NCBI GenBank assembly: GCA_041654095.1
Contig: JBAZED010000005.1
Span: forward strand, 8,605-72,604
Origin: UBA1424 sp041654095
GTDB lineage: Bacteria; Bacillota_I; Bacilli_A; RFN20; CAG-826
Direction: 5' to 3'
Length of the DNA stretch: 64,000 nucleotides
Below are positions 49,669 through 59,038 of the stretch, piece after piece. The position numbers and the translations under genes were made by a program. The notes below the pieces were generated by a model, which ran no database searches, was not told where the DNA came from, and saw nothing but the letters and a program-made list of their open reading frames with translations. Within the stretch, counting starts at the first letter, position 1, and each line of letters begins with the position of its first letter.

Positions 49669-52281
49669 TTAATTGCTCTCCTTTTTCGCTTCTGGAATCT
49701 GCATCGTAATACAGTGGATGTTCCCTCCGCCTAGAAGTATTTCACGGGAGTGGACTTGAATTATTTCCTTCTCTGGATATAGTTCGCGGAACTGCTCAAA
49801 TGCAAGTTTGTCTTCGGGCACGTCGAAAGTCGGGAGAACAGCAAAATCCTTGCCTTGGTAGTAGTTGATATAAGAAGCAGCAAGACGCATATTGGGTTCG
49901 CGCTTTTTGGCGTTTGAACGAGAGCCGCGAATACCCTGGGCTTCGCCTTTGGTCATATACATCGGTTTGGGCAAAAGAACTTTAACAATCTCGAAAGGAT
50001 TTCCTTGCGCGTCGGTTTCGCCTTTAAGTACTTTATATGCATCTTGAGAATACTTGTATTGCGGGTCGTTTTGGTCTGTCGTCCAGGCGAGGGCGACGAC
50101 GCCCGGCCTCACAAAACAAGCCATGTTATCAACATGCTCGCTCGTCTCATCTTGGTAGATTCCGTTTTTCACCCAGATGACTTTGGTAACGCCGAGGTTG
50201 GTTTTCAATGTTTCTTCAATCTCTTGCTTATTGAGATGCGGATTGCGCCCTCGCGAAAGCAAGCAGGCTTCGGTGGCTAAACAAGTTCCTTGCCCATCGA
50301 CGTGAATGCTTCCGCCTTCTAAGACGAAATCATCGATATAGTAGCTATCGAGATGCAATTTTTTAGCGAGCGTGGCCGAGAGTTTGTCATCGTCGTAATA
50401 ATTAGTGTAGAGGCCGCCTTCTTCACTCTGCCAAGCGTTGAAGCGAAAGTCGACCGATCGTATTTTCGAACCCTTTTTTACAAAGATTGGCGCATTGTCG
50501 CGCGCCCAAGCATCGTTATATTTGATTTTGATGACTTCGACGTTGTCGATATTCGAAAACTCACCGGACACGACATCGTAAATGGTGGGATGAATGCCGA
50601 CGATGACTTTTTCGAAGCGAGCGATGGCGCGGGCGACGTCCTTATATGCTTCGCGAGCGGGTTTTGCGCCTTCTCGCCAAGTATCCTTCCTAAAAGGAAG
50701 AAGCATGAAGGTCGCCTGATGAGCATCGCCTTCAAAGGGCATCTGATAGCCATCGTTATGGGGGGTTGTAATCCGTTTCGAGGAGTAGTCCTGATACATT
50801 TTTTGATATGAAGAAAAACGTTTCCAATGCTCTTTGTCGACGACGCTGACCGTGCCGTCGCCAAAATCGCTGAGCATCGTTATTCCGGTTTGCTTATAGG
50901 TCTTGATGCGCTCAATCAAATCGTTGGTAAATATTTCGCCCGGAATGATTAGCGGAATACCCGGAGGATAAATCATGATCGATTCTTTAGAAATCTCATT
51001 GGCGGCATCGAGGATCGAGATGCGTTTGGTGGGGGCGTAGAATGCGGAGCGCGGCCTGACCAAAAGGAATGGAAAACCAACGCTGAAAGAGTGGCGCGGA
51101 TAAGTGACGTCTTTATTATAGTGCAAACGACTGATGTCTTTTAAGGCCGCGAAGAGATGCTTAAGGTGCTCTCTATTCGTGCCGATAGCCAAGATGCCCA
51201 AGATGACGTACGTCTCGGCCAACTCAACTTGAATTTGATACTCATTCTTGAGGAGATAGTATAAATCGAAACCGCTTAAATCGAGGTGATCGAGTTCGAT
51301 GACGAGCTTCGTCTCATCATAGTCAAAACAACCTTTTTGAATAAAATGCTCTCGTCCACGAGGGATGAAGCCTTTGATCTTAGCGATTTGCTCGCGAGCA
51401 TAATGCGATAATTCCAAGATGGTATTCATCGACTCCTGGCCTTTGGTGGCCGCGAAATGACGCGCCGCGTCAATGCTGGCCAGCAAGAGACTTGAAGGCG
51501 AAGTCGAGTTGATGATATTCAAAGATTTTTGAACTTCGTGGGGTGAGACGCGGTCTCCATGGAGGAGGAGGACGCTCGATTGCGTCAGCGAGCCACCTGT
51601 TTTATGAAAGGAGACGCTCGCTAAGTCGGCACCGGCCGCCATCGCTGACAGCGGTCCATTTTTACTGAAGTAATAATGAGCACCATGCGCTTCGTCGACG
51701 AGGACCACCATATTGTGTTTATGGGCAAATTCGGTAATTTCTTTTAGGTTGGCGACCGCTCCAAAGTACGTCGGGTTGATGACGAGGACGGCTTTGGCGC
51801 TCGGATAGCGCAGAATAGCCCGCTTGTAATCGTCGACCGCGGGTTGGTTGGCAATCTCGAGTTGGCGATCGATTTTCGGCATGACATATATCGGGATGGA
51901 ACCCGAGAGGACGAGGGCGCTGATAATCGACTTATGGACATTGCGCGGCAAGATGATTTTATCTTTGGCTTTGCACACCGACATGATCATGGCGATGATG
52001 CCGCTCGTCGTACCATTAATTAAAAAGAAACTGTGGTCAGCACCCGCAAAATCAGCCATCAGATCTTGGGCCTGTTTGATCACTCCGGTCGGATGAGGCA
52101 AAGAGTCGAGACCGATTGGCGAATTGACATCGCTGCGAAAAGTTTTGGCGCCTAAAAAATCCTTTAACCTATTTTCGACATTGCCCATGTGATGTCCCGG
52201 GACATCAAACGGCGATATTTTTTCATTGACATATTTTTCTAGCGCCTCGAGATACGGTGTTTGGTTTTGATCATATTTCAT
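49669..52281 (-). CDS. Natural fusion: arginine decarboxylase plus agmatine deiminase
   Basis: The 870-residue protein joins two enzymes in one frame. Residues 1-about 490 are a PLP-dependent Orn/Lys/Arg decarboxylase of the aspartate-aminotransferase fold: INGTTSG (90-96), LVDEAHGAHY with D196 and H199, and SFHKTGG with the PLP Lys at 227. From about 505 (TTPHNDGYQMPFEGDAHQAT) it becomes agmatine deiminase: WARDNAP (D595), LEGGS (E655), ETSEHVDN (H716, D718) and the nucleophile C857 in GGGNIHC. Together with AguB downstream it would convert arginine to agmatine to N-carbamoylputrescine to putrescine. No frameshift or stop lies at the junction. No ribosome site precedes the ATG. Substrate of the first half is inferred from its partner. 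Confidence 0.9.
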   Translation of the reverse strand: MKYDQNQTPYLEALEKYVNEKISPFDVPGHHMGNVENRLKDFLGAKTFRSDVNSPIGLDSLPHPTGVIKQAQDLMADFAGADHSFFLINGTTSGIIAMIMSVCKAKDKIILPRNVHKSIISALVLSGSIPIYVMPKIDRQLEIANQPAVDDYKRAILRYPSAKAVLVINPTYFGAVANLKEITEFAHKHNMVVLVDEAHGAHYYFSKNGPLSAMAAGADLASVSFHKTGGSLTQSSVLLLHGDRVSPHEVQKSLNIINSTSPSSLLLASIDAARHFAATKGQESMNTILELSHYAREQIAKIKGFIPRGREHFIQKGCFDYDETKLVIELDHLDLSGFDLYYLLKNEYQIQVELAETYVILGILAIGTNREHLKHLFAALKDISRLHYNKDVTYPRHSFSVGFPFLLVRPRSAFYAPTKRISILDAANEISKESIMIYPPGIPLIIPGEIFTNDLIERIKTYKQTGITMLSDFGDGTVSVVDKEHWKRFSSYQKMYQDYSSKRITTPHNDGYQMPFEGDAHQATFMLLPFRKDTWREGAKPAREAYKDVARAIARFEKVIVGIHPTIYDVVSGEFSNIDNVEVIKIKYNDAWARDNAPIFVKKGSKIRSVDFRFNAWQSEEGGLYTNYYDDDKLSATLAKKLHLDSYYIDDFVLEGGSIHVDGQGTCLATEACLLSRGRNPHLNKQEIEETLKTNLGVTKVIWVKNGIYQDETSEHVDNMACFVRPGVVALAWTTDQNDPQYKYSQDAYKVLKGETDAQGNPFEIVKVLLPKPMYMTKGEAQGIRGSRSNAKKREPNMRLAASYINYYQGKDFAVLPTFDVPEDKLAFEQFRELYPEKEIIQVHSREILLGGGNIHCITMQIPEAKKESN

Positions 52282-52363
52282 AGCAAATAAATCTTATATT
52301 ATATAAGCGAGGCGCGCAACCAAAAGTAATTTTCAAAGAAAATTATACGAGATTTAAAAATGA

Positions 52364-53275
52364 TCATGAGAAATCGGAAAGGAAAAACTCCACCATCGCT
52401 TCGTTTGTGCGCATCCCTTCCTCGCTGTGCGGGAGGACGAGATTGTAGACGTGGTTGACTTTGATTTTGAGCGTCGGCTCGTATTCATAGTGGTGTTTGT
52501 ATCCTCGCCTCATCATTTCGTCGCGAAGCATAAAACTGTGCTTTTTTAAGAAATCATTGTGGCATGACGAGATGAAAACGGGATCGGGTTTGACTTTCTT
52601 GAGATAGTAGGCCGGATTGTTCATCTTCAAAAAATCAGAATCGATATAGCGGTTGGAAAAAAGGGTTGGCATGGCGCTTTTGTGAATAACGCGCTTGGCA
52701 AAATCGACGACCTCTTCGAAGTCATAAACTGCGCAATTCATCGCGACGCATTTGATTTTGACATTGGGTAGTTGTTCGATTTGATAGTACTTTTGAGCCT
52801 CTTCGGATTTGAAGACTAAGTCGGTCAAAAAGGCGAGATGACCACCCGCTGAATCGCCTAGCAAAATGACTTTATCTAAAGATAAACCGTATTTCCTCTG
52901 ATTGGCGACAAGGAAGTCTAGGACCGCAAAAATATCGATTATTTGTTCGTAAATACTGCTATTTTCTTTGACGAGGGTGTAGTTGATGGAAACAACCTGA
53001 AATCCTTTGGAGACGAAGAAGGAATTAAAGATGTAATTAATGCCTTTAAATCCAAAGGCGTATGATCCGCCGTGAATGTCGACGATCAAATGCCCATTGT
53101 CTTCACCCTTGGGTTTATAGATATCTAAAAGATGCTCTTTTTCCCCGTCGTCAATATATGGTAGGTCAATCCATTCTCGCATCTCGACAAAAGTCTTCAT
53201 CTTTCTTATTCGTTTTGCTTCGTAGACGTCGAGTGATCGCTTAAAGATTTTCAAAGATGGACGAAAAATGAACAT
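52364..53275 (-). CDS. Alpha/beta hydrolase (esterase/lipase-like)
   Basis: The 303-residue protein has an alpha/beta hydrolase core of the hormone-sensitive-lipase type: the oxyanion DIHGGSYAFGF (HGG, about 68-78), nucleophile Ser in LLGDSAGGHLAFL (GDSAGG, about 145) and a C-terminal catalytic His in KVNHVYNLVLPHS. It probably cleaves short-chain esters in the cytoplasm; the substrate is unknown. No signal peptide. It is preceded by coaD on the same strand with a 55-base gap and a ribosome site GGAGGT. Confidence 0.8.
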   Translation of the reverse strand: MFIFRPSLKIFKRSLDVYEAKRIRKMKTFVEMREWIDLPYIDDGEKEHLLDIYKPKGEDNGHLIVDIHGGSYAFGFKGINYIFNSFFVSKGFQVVSINYTLVKENSSIYEQIIDIFAVLDFLVANQRKYGLSLDKVILLGDSAGGHLAFLTDLVFKSEEAQKYYQIEQLPNVKIKCVAMNCAVYDFEEVVDFAKRVIHKSAMPTLFSNRYIDSDFLKMNNPAYYLKKVKPDPVFISSCHNDFLKKHSFMLRDEMMRRGYKHHYEYEPTLKIKVNHVYNLVLPHSEEGMRTNEAMVEFFLSDFS

Positions 53276-53330
53276 AAATTAACCTCCTTCGCAATGTTGA
53301 TATGTTCTTAATTAATAACGGACGATATGT

Positions 53331-53819
53331 TTATTTTCGTGACCTGATGGTCGCGCTGATAAAATCGGCGAGACCTTTGGGAACATAAGGTGAGATGTCG
53401 GCGTGAAACAAAGCTAATTCTTTAATGTAAGAAGCTGAAATAAACAGATTATCCGTCGATGGAAACATGATGAGCGTTTCGATATTGGGGTCGCTCGTAT
53501 GATTAAATTGATACATCGTTATCTCATTGAGATAATCGTTGACGTTTCGCACTCCGCGGATAATGACTGAGTCGCCTTTTGAACGAACGTAATCGACGAG
53601 GATTAAATCGCTCTTCTCGACGACGACATTGGCGAGGTGAGAAGTTGCTTGTTTGATCATCTCCACCCTTTCGTCAGCCGTAAAGATGTAATGCTTGTTC
53701 GGATTTACCGCCACAACCACGAAAACCTGTTCAAAAAGGCGCGCCACCCGTTCGATAATGTCGATGTGGCCGTTAGAAACAGGGTCGAATGAACCAGGAT
53801 ATATCGCAATTCTTACCAT
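53331..53819 (-). CDS. coaD: Phosphopantetheine adenylyltransferase
   Basis: CoaD makes dephospho-CoA from ATP and 4'-phosphopantetheine. The 162-residue protein starts MVRIAIYPGSFDPVSNGHID (the T/HxGH motif as NGH), with VVAVNPNKHYIFTADERVEMI, IIRGVRNVNDYLNEI and LFISASYIKELA. Full family length. It is divergent from an epimerase gene; TTTATGT-CATTA-ACATAAA (53841-53859) lies between. Confidence 0.96.
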   Translation of the reverse strand: MVRIAIYPGSFDPVSNGHIDIIERVARLFEQVFVVVAVNPNKHYIFTADERVEMIKQATSHLANVVVEKSDLILVDYVRSKGDSVIIRGVRNVNDYLNEITMYQFNHTSDPNIETLIMFPSTDNLFISASYIKELALFHADISPYVPKGLADFISATIRSRK

Positions 53820-53840
53820 ATTTTAATAGTATCACACCTT

Positions 53841-53859
53841 TTTATGTCATTAACATAAA
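53841..53859. promoter_or_regulatory. Inverted repeat between divergent coaD and epimerase genes
   Basis: TTTATGT (53841-53847) and ACATAAA (53853-53859) around CATTA. It resembles the TATGTTAACATA palindromes elsewhere in the window with a wider centre. Confidence 0.35.
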
Positions 53860-53944
53860 GAATAAGAAATTTTTGTTATCACTCACACTAGATTTTCTAT
53901 CGCAATATTCTTTTTTATTACATAATGGGGGCAGAGGTGCCACT

Positions 53945-54991
53945 ATGAACAAATTAATTTACTACATCACAGGAGCAACCGGCCACCTCGGCAGAACGAT
54001 TGTCAATTTTCTTTTGGGTCTTAAAAAAACAATTGTCGCCTTCGTCCTTCCCTGCGACTTGAAGCGTGACTTCGATAAACACGAAGAAGATCAACTCTAT
54101 TTTGTCGAAGGCGATATAAGGAAATATGAGGATGTCGAAAACTTTTTAAGTTTTCAAAGTGAAAATTCCTCGCAGATCGTCATTCACTGTGCGGGCATCA
54201 TCACCGTTGAAAGTTCTTTTAACCAACTTATCTATGACGTCAATGTCACCGGAACCAAAAATATCACCAACGCCGCGAAAAAGAGAAATGTCGAAAAATT
54301 CATATACGTCTCCAGCGTCCACGCCTTAAAGGAATTGCCGCGCAAACAAACCATCGTCGAGCAAAGCGCTTTTAATCCCGACGAAGTCAAGGGTTTTTAC
54401 GCCAAGACGAAAGCCGAAGCTAGCCAGTATGTCTTGAATGCTTGCCAAAATGGCTTAAACGGGGTTATCGTCCACCCCTCGGGAATCATCGGACCAAATG
54501 ATGAGATGAACGGTCACTTCACGTCCGTGCTCAATAATTACATCGATGGATCTCTAACCTCGATCGTCAAAGGCGGCTATAACATCGTCGATGTCCGCGA
54601 TGTCGCTCAAGGCATCATCCAAGCATCCGAAAAAGGCGAGACCGGAAAGTGCTACCTATTATCCGGCGAATATCGCTCCGTTTACGAAATCATCGAAATC
54701 GCCAGCCGATATGCTAAACGCCGGAAGATTCGTCACGCTCTTCCAGTGTGGTTTGTAAAGATGTTTGCGCCTTTGGCTTCACTGTGGTCGAAAATAAAAA
54801 AACAGCCCCCGATTTTTACCGCCTATTCGATGGACACCCTAGTCTCAAACTCCAACTTTTCAAATGCTCTAGCCGTCCGCCAGCTCGGATTCACCGTTCG
54901 CCCTTTTGAACAGACGATTGAAGATACTGTCAAGGACTTGCTCAACCGCAAGGAAAAAAACGTCAAGACAAAAACCCGAGGCAAACGCTAA
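53945..54991 (+). CDS. NAD-dependent epimerase/dehydratase family protein
   Basis: The 348-residue protein is an extended short-chain dehydrogenase: YITGATGHLGRTIVNFLLG (NAD(P) binding, GxxGxxG, about 6-24), VIHCAGII, YVSSVHALKE and YAKTKAEASQYVL (catalytic Tyr and Lys in YxxxK, about 157-161). A hydrophobic stretch near 265-285 (LPVWFVKMFAPLASLW) suggests membrane contact, as in dihydroflavonol/3-beta-HSD-type members. The substrate, probably a sugar or a steroid-like lipid, is unknown. I start at ATG 53945, with GAGGTG 8 bases upstream; the longer frame has none. Confidence 0.82.
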   Translation: MNKLIYYITGATGHLGRTIVNFLLGLKKTIVAFVLPCDLKRDFDKHEEDQLYFVEGDIRKYEDVENFLSFQSENSSQIVIHCAGIITVESSFNQLIYDVNVTGTKNITNAAKKRNVEKFIYVSSVHALKELPRKQTIVEQSAFNPDEVKGFYAKTKAEASQYVLNACQNGLNGVIVHPSGIIGPNDEMNGHFTSVLNNYIDGSLTSIVKGGYNIVDVRDVAQGIIQASEKGETGKCYLLSGEYRSVYEIIEIASRYAKRRKIRHALPVWFVKMFAPLASLWSKIKKQPPIFTAYSMDTLVSNSNFSNALAVRQLGFTVRPFEQTIEDTVKDLLNRKEKNVKTKTRGKR

Positions 54992-55012
54992 GCAATCATA
55001 TATAATCAAAAC

Positions 55013-56164
55013 ATGGACGAAAAAGTTAAACTGAAAAAAGCCATTTTTGCGAAGATATATTTCCTAATTGCGCTCGTTTTGCTTTTTGGTATTCTAATTC
55101 TCATCCGCAGTTTTGAGGCTTCGGCCGAATTTTGGACAAGAACTTTCTATCGCTTTATGCAATCGGTCTTCGGACCGGTAGTCAGCATCATTCCGTTCTC
55201 GCTTGCGGAAGTGTTTTTCATCTTATTTGGATGTGCGATAATGTTTCTTTTGATTTTTATCATCATCGACTTGGCAAAAAAGAGAGGTTTGTCGAGCCTC
55301 AATAAAGCCCTCGCTCTCGTCGTTGTCATCACTTCGACAGTCGCTTTCTATTACTCGACGGCGGGGGTGGCTTATGGGCGAGCTCCTGTCGAAATACCTC
55401 AATATAACCAAGCGGTGGAAAACACTGAGTATGTCGACATCGTCGAGTATTTCATCGATGATTTTAACGATGCCGCCTCACAGCTGACGTTTAATGAAGA
55501 GGGAAGCGTTGTCAAACCCTATACGATAAATGAAATAAGTGAATTGTTAAGGGTTGAATACGCCGATTTGAATTCCAATTATTTTACGGCTTACACCTCG
55601 CGTGTCAAACCGATGTTTCTGTCGTTCTTATTTCGAGAGTTCAATATTACTGGCCTTTCTTTCGCGCCGACAACCGAGCCAAACATCAATTACCTAACAC
55701 CCGACTCGCAAATCGCTTCGACGATGGCCCACGAACTGGCTCATTCCAAGGGCGTGGTCCGCGAACAAGACGCCAATTTAGTCGCCGCCTATCTTCTCTT
55801 GAATAGCAATGATGCCTATCTTCGCTATTGCGGTTACTTTACGACTCTCTACAGCCTTATCAGCTTGTCCAACTATGTTGGTGACGATGAAAAGTACGCC
55901 GAATTGTATAATTCTCTAGCCCTCGAGATTCGCAATGATTATAAGTACTCAAGCCATTATTGGTCGCAGTTCAACCTTCTTGATGATTTGGCAACTTGGT
56001 TTAACAATCTCTACCTGATGCTGGTCGGAAATGAAGGGGTCTCATCTTACGTCGATAATCCCGACACAGGAGAATACGAAGATCCCGAAACGGGCGATAC
56101 AATCGTCTACATCAGCGAGTTTTCGCCTTATCAAAAACTATATTTCCATTTTTATTACAACTGA
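55013..56164 (+). CDS. DUF3810 membrane protein with HExxH motif
   Basis: The 383-residue protein has three membrane helices (about 13-32, 50-85, 100-120) and an external part with STMAHELAHSKGVVREQDAN, which contains HELAH (HExxH) followed by an acidic residue in the EQDAN helix, the layout of a gluzincin-type zinc site. DUF3810 proteins share this layout and are probably membrane-anchored metallopeptidases; activity has not been established. The last 10 bases overlap the 3' end of the gene on the opposite strand, which is unusual and leaves no room for a terminator. Confidence 0.78.
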   Translation: MDEKVKLKKAIFAKIYFLIALVLLFGILILIRSFEASAEFWTRTFYRFMQSVFGPVVSIIPFSLAEVFFILFGCAIMFLLIFIIIDLAKKRGLSSLNKALALVVVITSTVAFYYSTAGVAYGRAPVEIPQYNQAVENTEYVDIVEYFIDDFNDAASQLTFNEEGSVVKPYTINEISELLRVEYADLNSNYFTAYTSRVKPMFLSFLFREFNITGLSFAPTTEPNINYLTPDSQIASTMAHELAHSKGVVREQDANLVAAYLLLNSNDAYLRYCGYFTTLYSLISLSNYVGDDEKYAELYNSLALEIRNDYKYSSHYWSQFNLLDDLATWFNNLYLMLVGNEGVSSYVDNPDTGEYEDPETGDTIVYISEFSPYQKLYFHFYYN

Positions 56165-56799
56165 TAGGTCTTCTCGCTAAGCGCCATTTTTTGGAGATAG
56201 AGAAATCCACCGCTCCCCTCGCCGCTGGGATTGCTGATTTGGCTTAGGAAGGTAATATGCAAATATGCCGCGTTTTCGACGGCCAGTTCAACGCTCTTTT
56301 CATCGGCCTCGTGAACATCGTTGAGATGCTTGCTCACCAGCAATTGATCAGCGGTATTAAAGGCTTCGATGACATAGTCATTATCATCGGTTTCGAGAAT
56401 TGGAAATACTTTGACATTAAAGTCTCCAAAATCGATGTCTAATTGCAGCGCGGTATTGTAACTCGGACATTCGACCCGCATTTTTGAATCGAGGGCCCCC
56501 CATTTCAACCCTTGCTCCACGACAAATTCGGGAACCTCGGCCGCCGCCGGTCGATAAGAGTAATTCTCGTCAAAAGAAGCTACTTCCCCAGTAAAATCGA
56601 TGCGATGTAAGAGCCTCGTCTGCGCATTTCCATCTTGACCGCCAATTGTGCCGATGATGATGAAAAGAAGCGATACCATTGTGATTATGGCAATAATAAG
56701 AGCCGGAAGATATGAAATCAACCGGCTCTTTTTACTTAATTTAACTGCTTCATCCTGACTTTCGACACTTGGGTTTGAGTTATTATCATTTTCGTTCAT
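56155..56799 (-). CDS. Single-pass membrane protein of unknown function
   Basis: The 214-residue protein has a polar N-terminal tail of about 24 residues (Asn/Ser-rich), one membrane helix (about 29-52, LPALIIAIITMVSLLFIIIG) and an external beta-rich region of about 160 residues (LDIDFGDFNVKVFPILETDD, FLYLQKMALSEKTYQL) with one Cys. It resembles a jelly-roll or carbohydrate-binding module in strand content, but no motif supports that. It converges with DUF3810, overlapping by 10 bases. I do not recognise a family. Confidence 0.6.
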   Translation of the reverse strand: MNENDNNSNPSVESQDEAVKLSKKSRLISYLPALIIAIITMVSLLFIIIGTIGGQDGNAQTRLLHRIDFTGEVASFDENYSYRPAAAEVPEFVVEQGLKWGALDSKMRVECPSYNTALQLDIDFGDFNVKVFPILETDDNDYVIEAFNTADQLLVSKHLNDVHEADEKSVELAVENAAYLHITFLSQISNPSGEGSGGFLYLQKMALSEKTYQL

Positions 56800-56850
56800 T
56801 AGTTACATTATAAACTAATAAAGTGACAAAAATAACCCGTGGCGTCACTC

Positions 56851-57111
56851 TTATATCTCGCGTTTTTTCTTAGGTCCTTTAATAGCGACGAGAAGACTTG
56901 GAATAAATATGGCGAGACCGATGATGCCGACGGCTAACCAGACACCGACGACGACGATGAAGATAACAATGCCGATCGGAGCCAGCGGATTAAAACCATT
57001 TTCAAGGAACGCAATCAACTCTTGAATGGCTTTAATACCAAAGATGACAGCGACGATGATGGCAGCAAGACCGACAATGGCAAAGATTATTCCTAAAATT
57101 CGTTTAACCAT
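56851..57111 (-). CDS. Small two-helix membrane protein
   Basis: The 86-residue protein starts MVKRILGIIFAIVGLAAIIV (first helix, about 4-28) and has a second helix (about 43-70, LAPIGIVIFIVVVGVWLAVG) before a basic tail KGPKKKREI. I start at ATG 57111, where AGAGGT lies 7 bases upstream; the longer frame would overlap the nucleotidase gene. No known family. Confidence 0.6.
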   Translation of the reverse strand: MVKRILGIIFAIVGLAAIIVAVIFGIKAIQELIAFLENGFNPLAPIGIVIFIVVVGVWLAVGIIGLAIFIPSLLVAIKGPKKKREI

Positions 57112-57179
57112 TTGATTACCTCTTTGGAATAATCGTGCCACAAACGAAGAAAATGAACAAGATGTATAGTTTCGTAACA

Positions 57180-58694
57180 CTAGCCCCATGGATTAGGGGT
57201 CGTGGCTTTTTTAAATTCCTGATACATAACGTGGCGCTGGTAGACGCCGGTGTCGGTGTGAACTATGCCTGCAAAATTTCCAACTTCGTTGTTGTTGAGA
57301 ACATAAGTTGAGCTCACAACCCGATACACTTGTGTGCTGACGAGATTGTACTTTGTCAGCCCCTCAGCGAATTGAATTGGAGTATTCCACCGCGAAAGTT
57401 GCGCTCCGGTCGCTTCGACAACGACGGTATCATTATCAAAAGGGAACGCTTTATAGATGTCCGAGTAAGTGATTTCGCCAACCGGCCAGCTGCTTCGCGA
57501 AGCGTTGTATGCCGAAGCATCGACGTCATAAGTTGTTTCATAGGCATCTAATTGGGCGAGCATGAAAATGCTAAGAACGCTACTTTGACCGATAAAATCA
57601 GTGGAAGCGAAAATCGAGCTCTCATTAATTTCGCCGACTGCATCATATTTTAATGAGCGGAGGCTATCGGCGGTGATTGGTCCGTCTTGAACGGGGGCAT
57701 CTAAGTAGCTGTCATAGATGGCTTGCACCGCTTCGTCAGCCACCAGCGGATCAATGGTGCTGGTCGAGGTGTTCTTATAGTTTAGTAACTGATATGAATC
57801 CGTTTGTTCATCATATCGAAAATTTACTTCGCCGATGGCTCGACCGTTACAGGATGACTCGATAACGGGAACGACTTTGGTGGTGCCTGGAGCGACCATC
57901 GTCGCGGTTGATAAATGATGGTTGTGACCGGTGAACACGGCATCGACATAACTGGCGATTGAGGCATCGACGCGCTTATCGGCATCATGGGTTGAATAAA
58001 TAATTAAATCCGAGCCGGCTTTGCGAAGTCTTTCCGCTTCGTCAACAACCATCTTCGTCGCACTGACAAATTCATATCCTTCGACGCGGGCGGCATCGAT
58101 TGAATCATATACCCCACCGTCGATTGAACCGATGACGCTGATTCTCGCTCCGCCGCGATTGAAAGTCGTCGATAAGTAACCAGGAGCGTATTCGCCTTGC
58201 GGATTCAAGATGTTGCCTGAAAGGAAAGGAAGAGCCCAGCCGCCATGTTCTTTATTCATCGCGTAAGCAAAATTCTCAGCTAAAACATCAACTCCCCAGT
58301 CGAAGTCATGATTGCCGATCGACATCGAGTCAAAACGCATCTCTTTCATGATATCAATCATCAATTTGCCTTGGCTGACATTCGAATCGATGCTGCCTTG
58401 AAACATATCGCCGGATGAAATCAAAACGACATCGGTGTTGGCGGCTTGTCGCTTGCTGTTGACATAGCCGGCTAGATAAGACATCCCGACTTCGCCGCTC
58501 TCAGGCAAATATTCAACTGCTCCGTGAGTGTCGTTGAGATGCATGATCTTAATGATATCGCCGCCTTCTGGCTCTTTGCTTTTCTCTTCGGAATTAGGGT
58601 CGGCAATAGCGGGGGCATGCGACTTATCATCATTGCCATCACAACCAGTCATAGCGAGGACTAGAAGAGGCAGAATTAGGAATGATTTCTTCAT
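57180..58694 (-). CDS. UshA-type 5'-nucleotidase/phosphodiesterase lipoprotein
   Basis: The 504-residue protein begins with a lipoprotein signal ending LAMTGC (Cys 18), so it is tethered to the outer face of the membrane. The calcineurin-like phosphoesterase domain has MHLNDTHGAVEYLP (D-x-H), SSGDMFQGS (D), IGNHDFDW (GNHD) and GHNHH (GHxH), followed by the 5'-nucleotidase C-terminal domain from about 340 (YDAVGEINESSIF, FPFDNDTVVVEATG). It would hydrolyse extracellular nucleotides or cyclic nucleotides for uptake. It follows a small unknown gene by 20 bases. Confidence 0.9.
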   Translation of the reverse strand: MKKSFLILPLLVLAMTGCDGNDDKSHAPAIADPNSEEKSKEPEGGDIIKIMHLNDTHGAVEYLPESGEVGMSYLAGYVNSKRQAANTDVVLISSGDMFQGSIDSNVSQGKLMIDIMKEMRFDSMSIGNHDFDWGVDVLAENFAYAMNKEHGGWALPFLSGNILNPQGEYAPGYLSTTFNRGGARISVIGSIDGGVYDSIDAARVEGYEFVSATKMVVDEAERLRKAGSDLIIYSTHDADKRVDASIASYVDAVFTGHNHHLSTATMVAPGTTKVVPVIESSCNGRAIGEVNFRYDEQTDSYQLLNYKNTSTSTIDPLVADEAVQAIYDSYLDAPVQDGPITADSLRSLKYDAVGEINESSIFASTDFIGQSSVLSIFMLAQLDAYETTYDVDASAYNASRSSWPVGEITYSDIYKAFPFDNDTVVVEATGAQLSRWNTPIQFAEGLTKYNLVSTQVYRVVSSTYVLNNNEVGNFAGIVHTDTGVYQRHVMYQEFKKATTPNPWG

Positions 58695-58714
58695 ATTTTC
58701 TCCTGTTGAATATC

Positions 58715-59026
58715 TTAAAAATAAGTAGTTTTTGCGACTAGTTTAGCGTTCTCCGGCGAACCGCCAATCAGATATAGTTGAATGCTCGTATCCCGACTTT
58801 GAAGGGCAGAAACAGTGACTTCTAACGTGGGAAATGCGGTGCTGATGGTCCGAATCTTAAAACGGCAGTCGTTGTTGATTTCGAACTTCGCTGATTTCTG
58901 GCCTTTGATAATCGCCAAAACCTCGTGTTCAAAGATGACTTCGAGGGTGACGTTGCCGACCCAACTCCTCTGGGCTGGTCCCGCGATGGTGACGATCGAT
59001 GTTTCTCGTTTAGCAAGTTTGTCCAT
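58715..59026 (-). CDS. Small protein of unknown function
   Basis: The 103-residue protein is mainly beta by composition: VGNVTLEVIFEHEVLAIIKG, KFEINNDCRFKIRT and LEVTVSALQSRDTSIQLYLI. No signal peptide or membrane helix; it is basic at the N-terminus. Short intergenic gaps (12 bases upstream, 20 downstream) put it between the zinc-ribbon membrane protein and the nucleotidase. It might be a decayed or cytosolic accessory protein; no family recognised. Confidence 0.5.
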   Translation of the reverse strand: MDKLAKRETSIVTIAGPAQRSWVGNVTLEVIFEHEVLAIIKGQKSAKFEINNDCRFKIRTISTAFPTLEVTVSALQSRDTSIQLYLIGGSPENAKLVAKTTYF

Positions 59027-59038
59027 ATATTAATTTTA

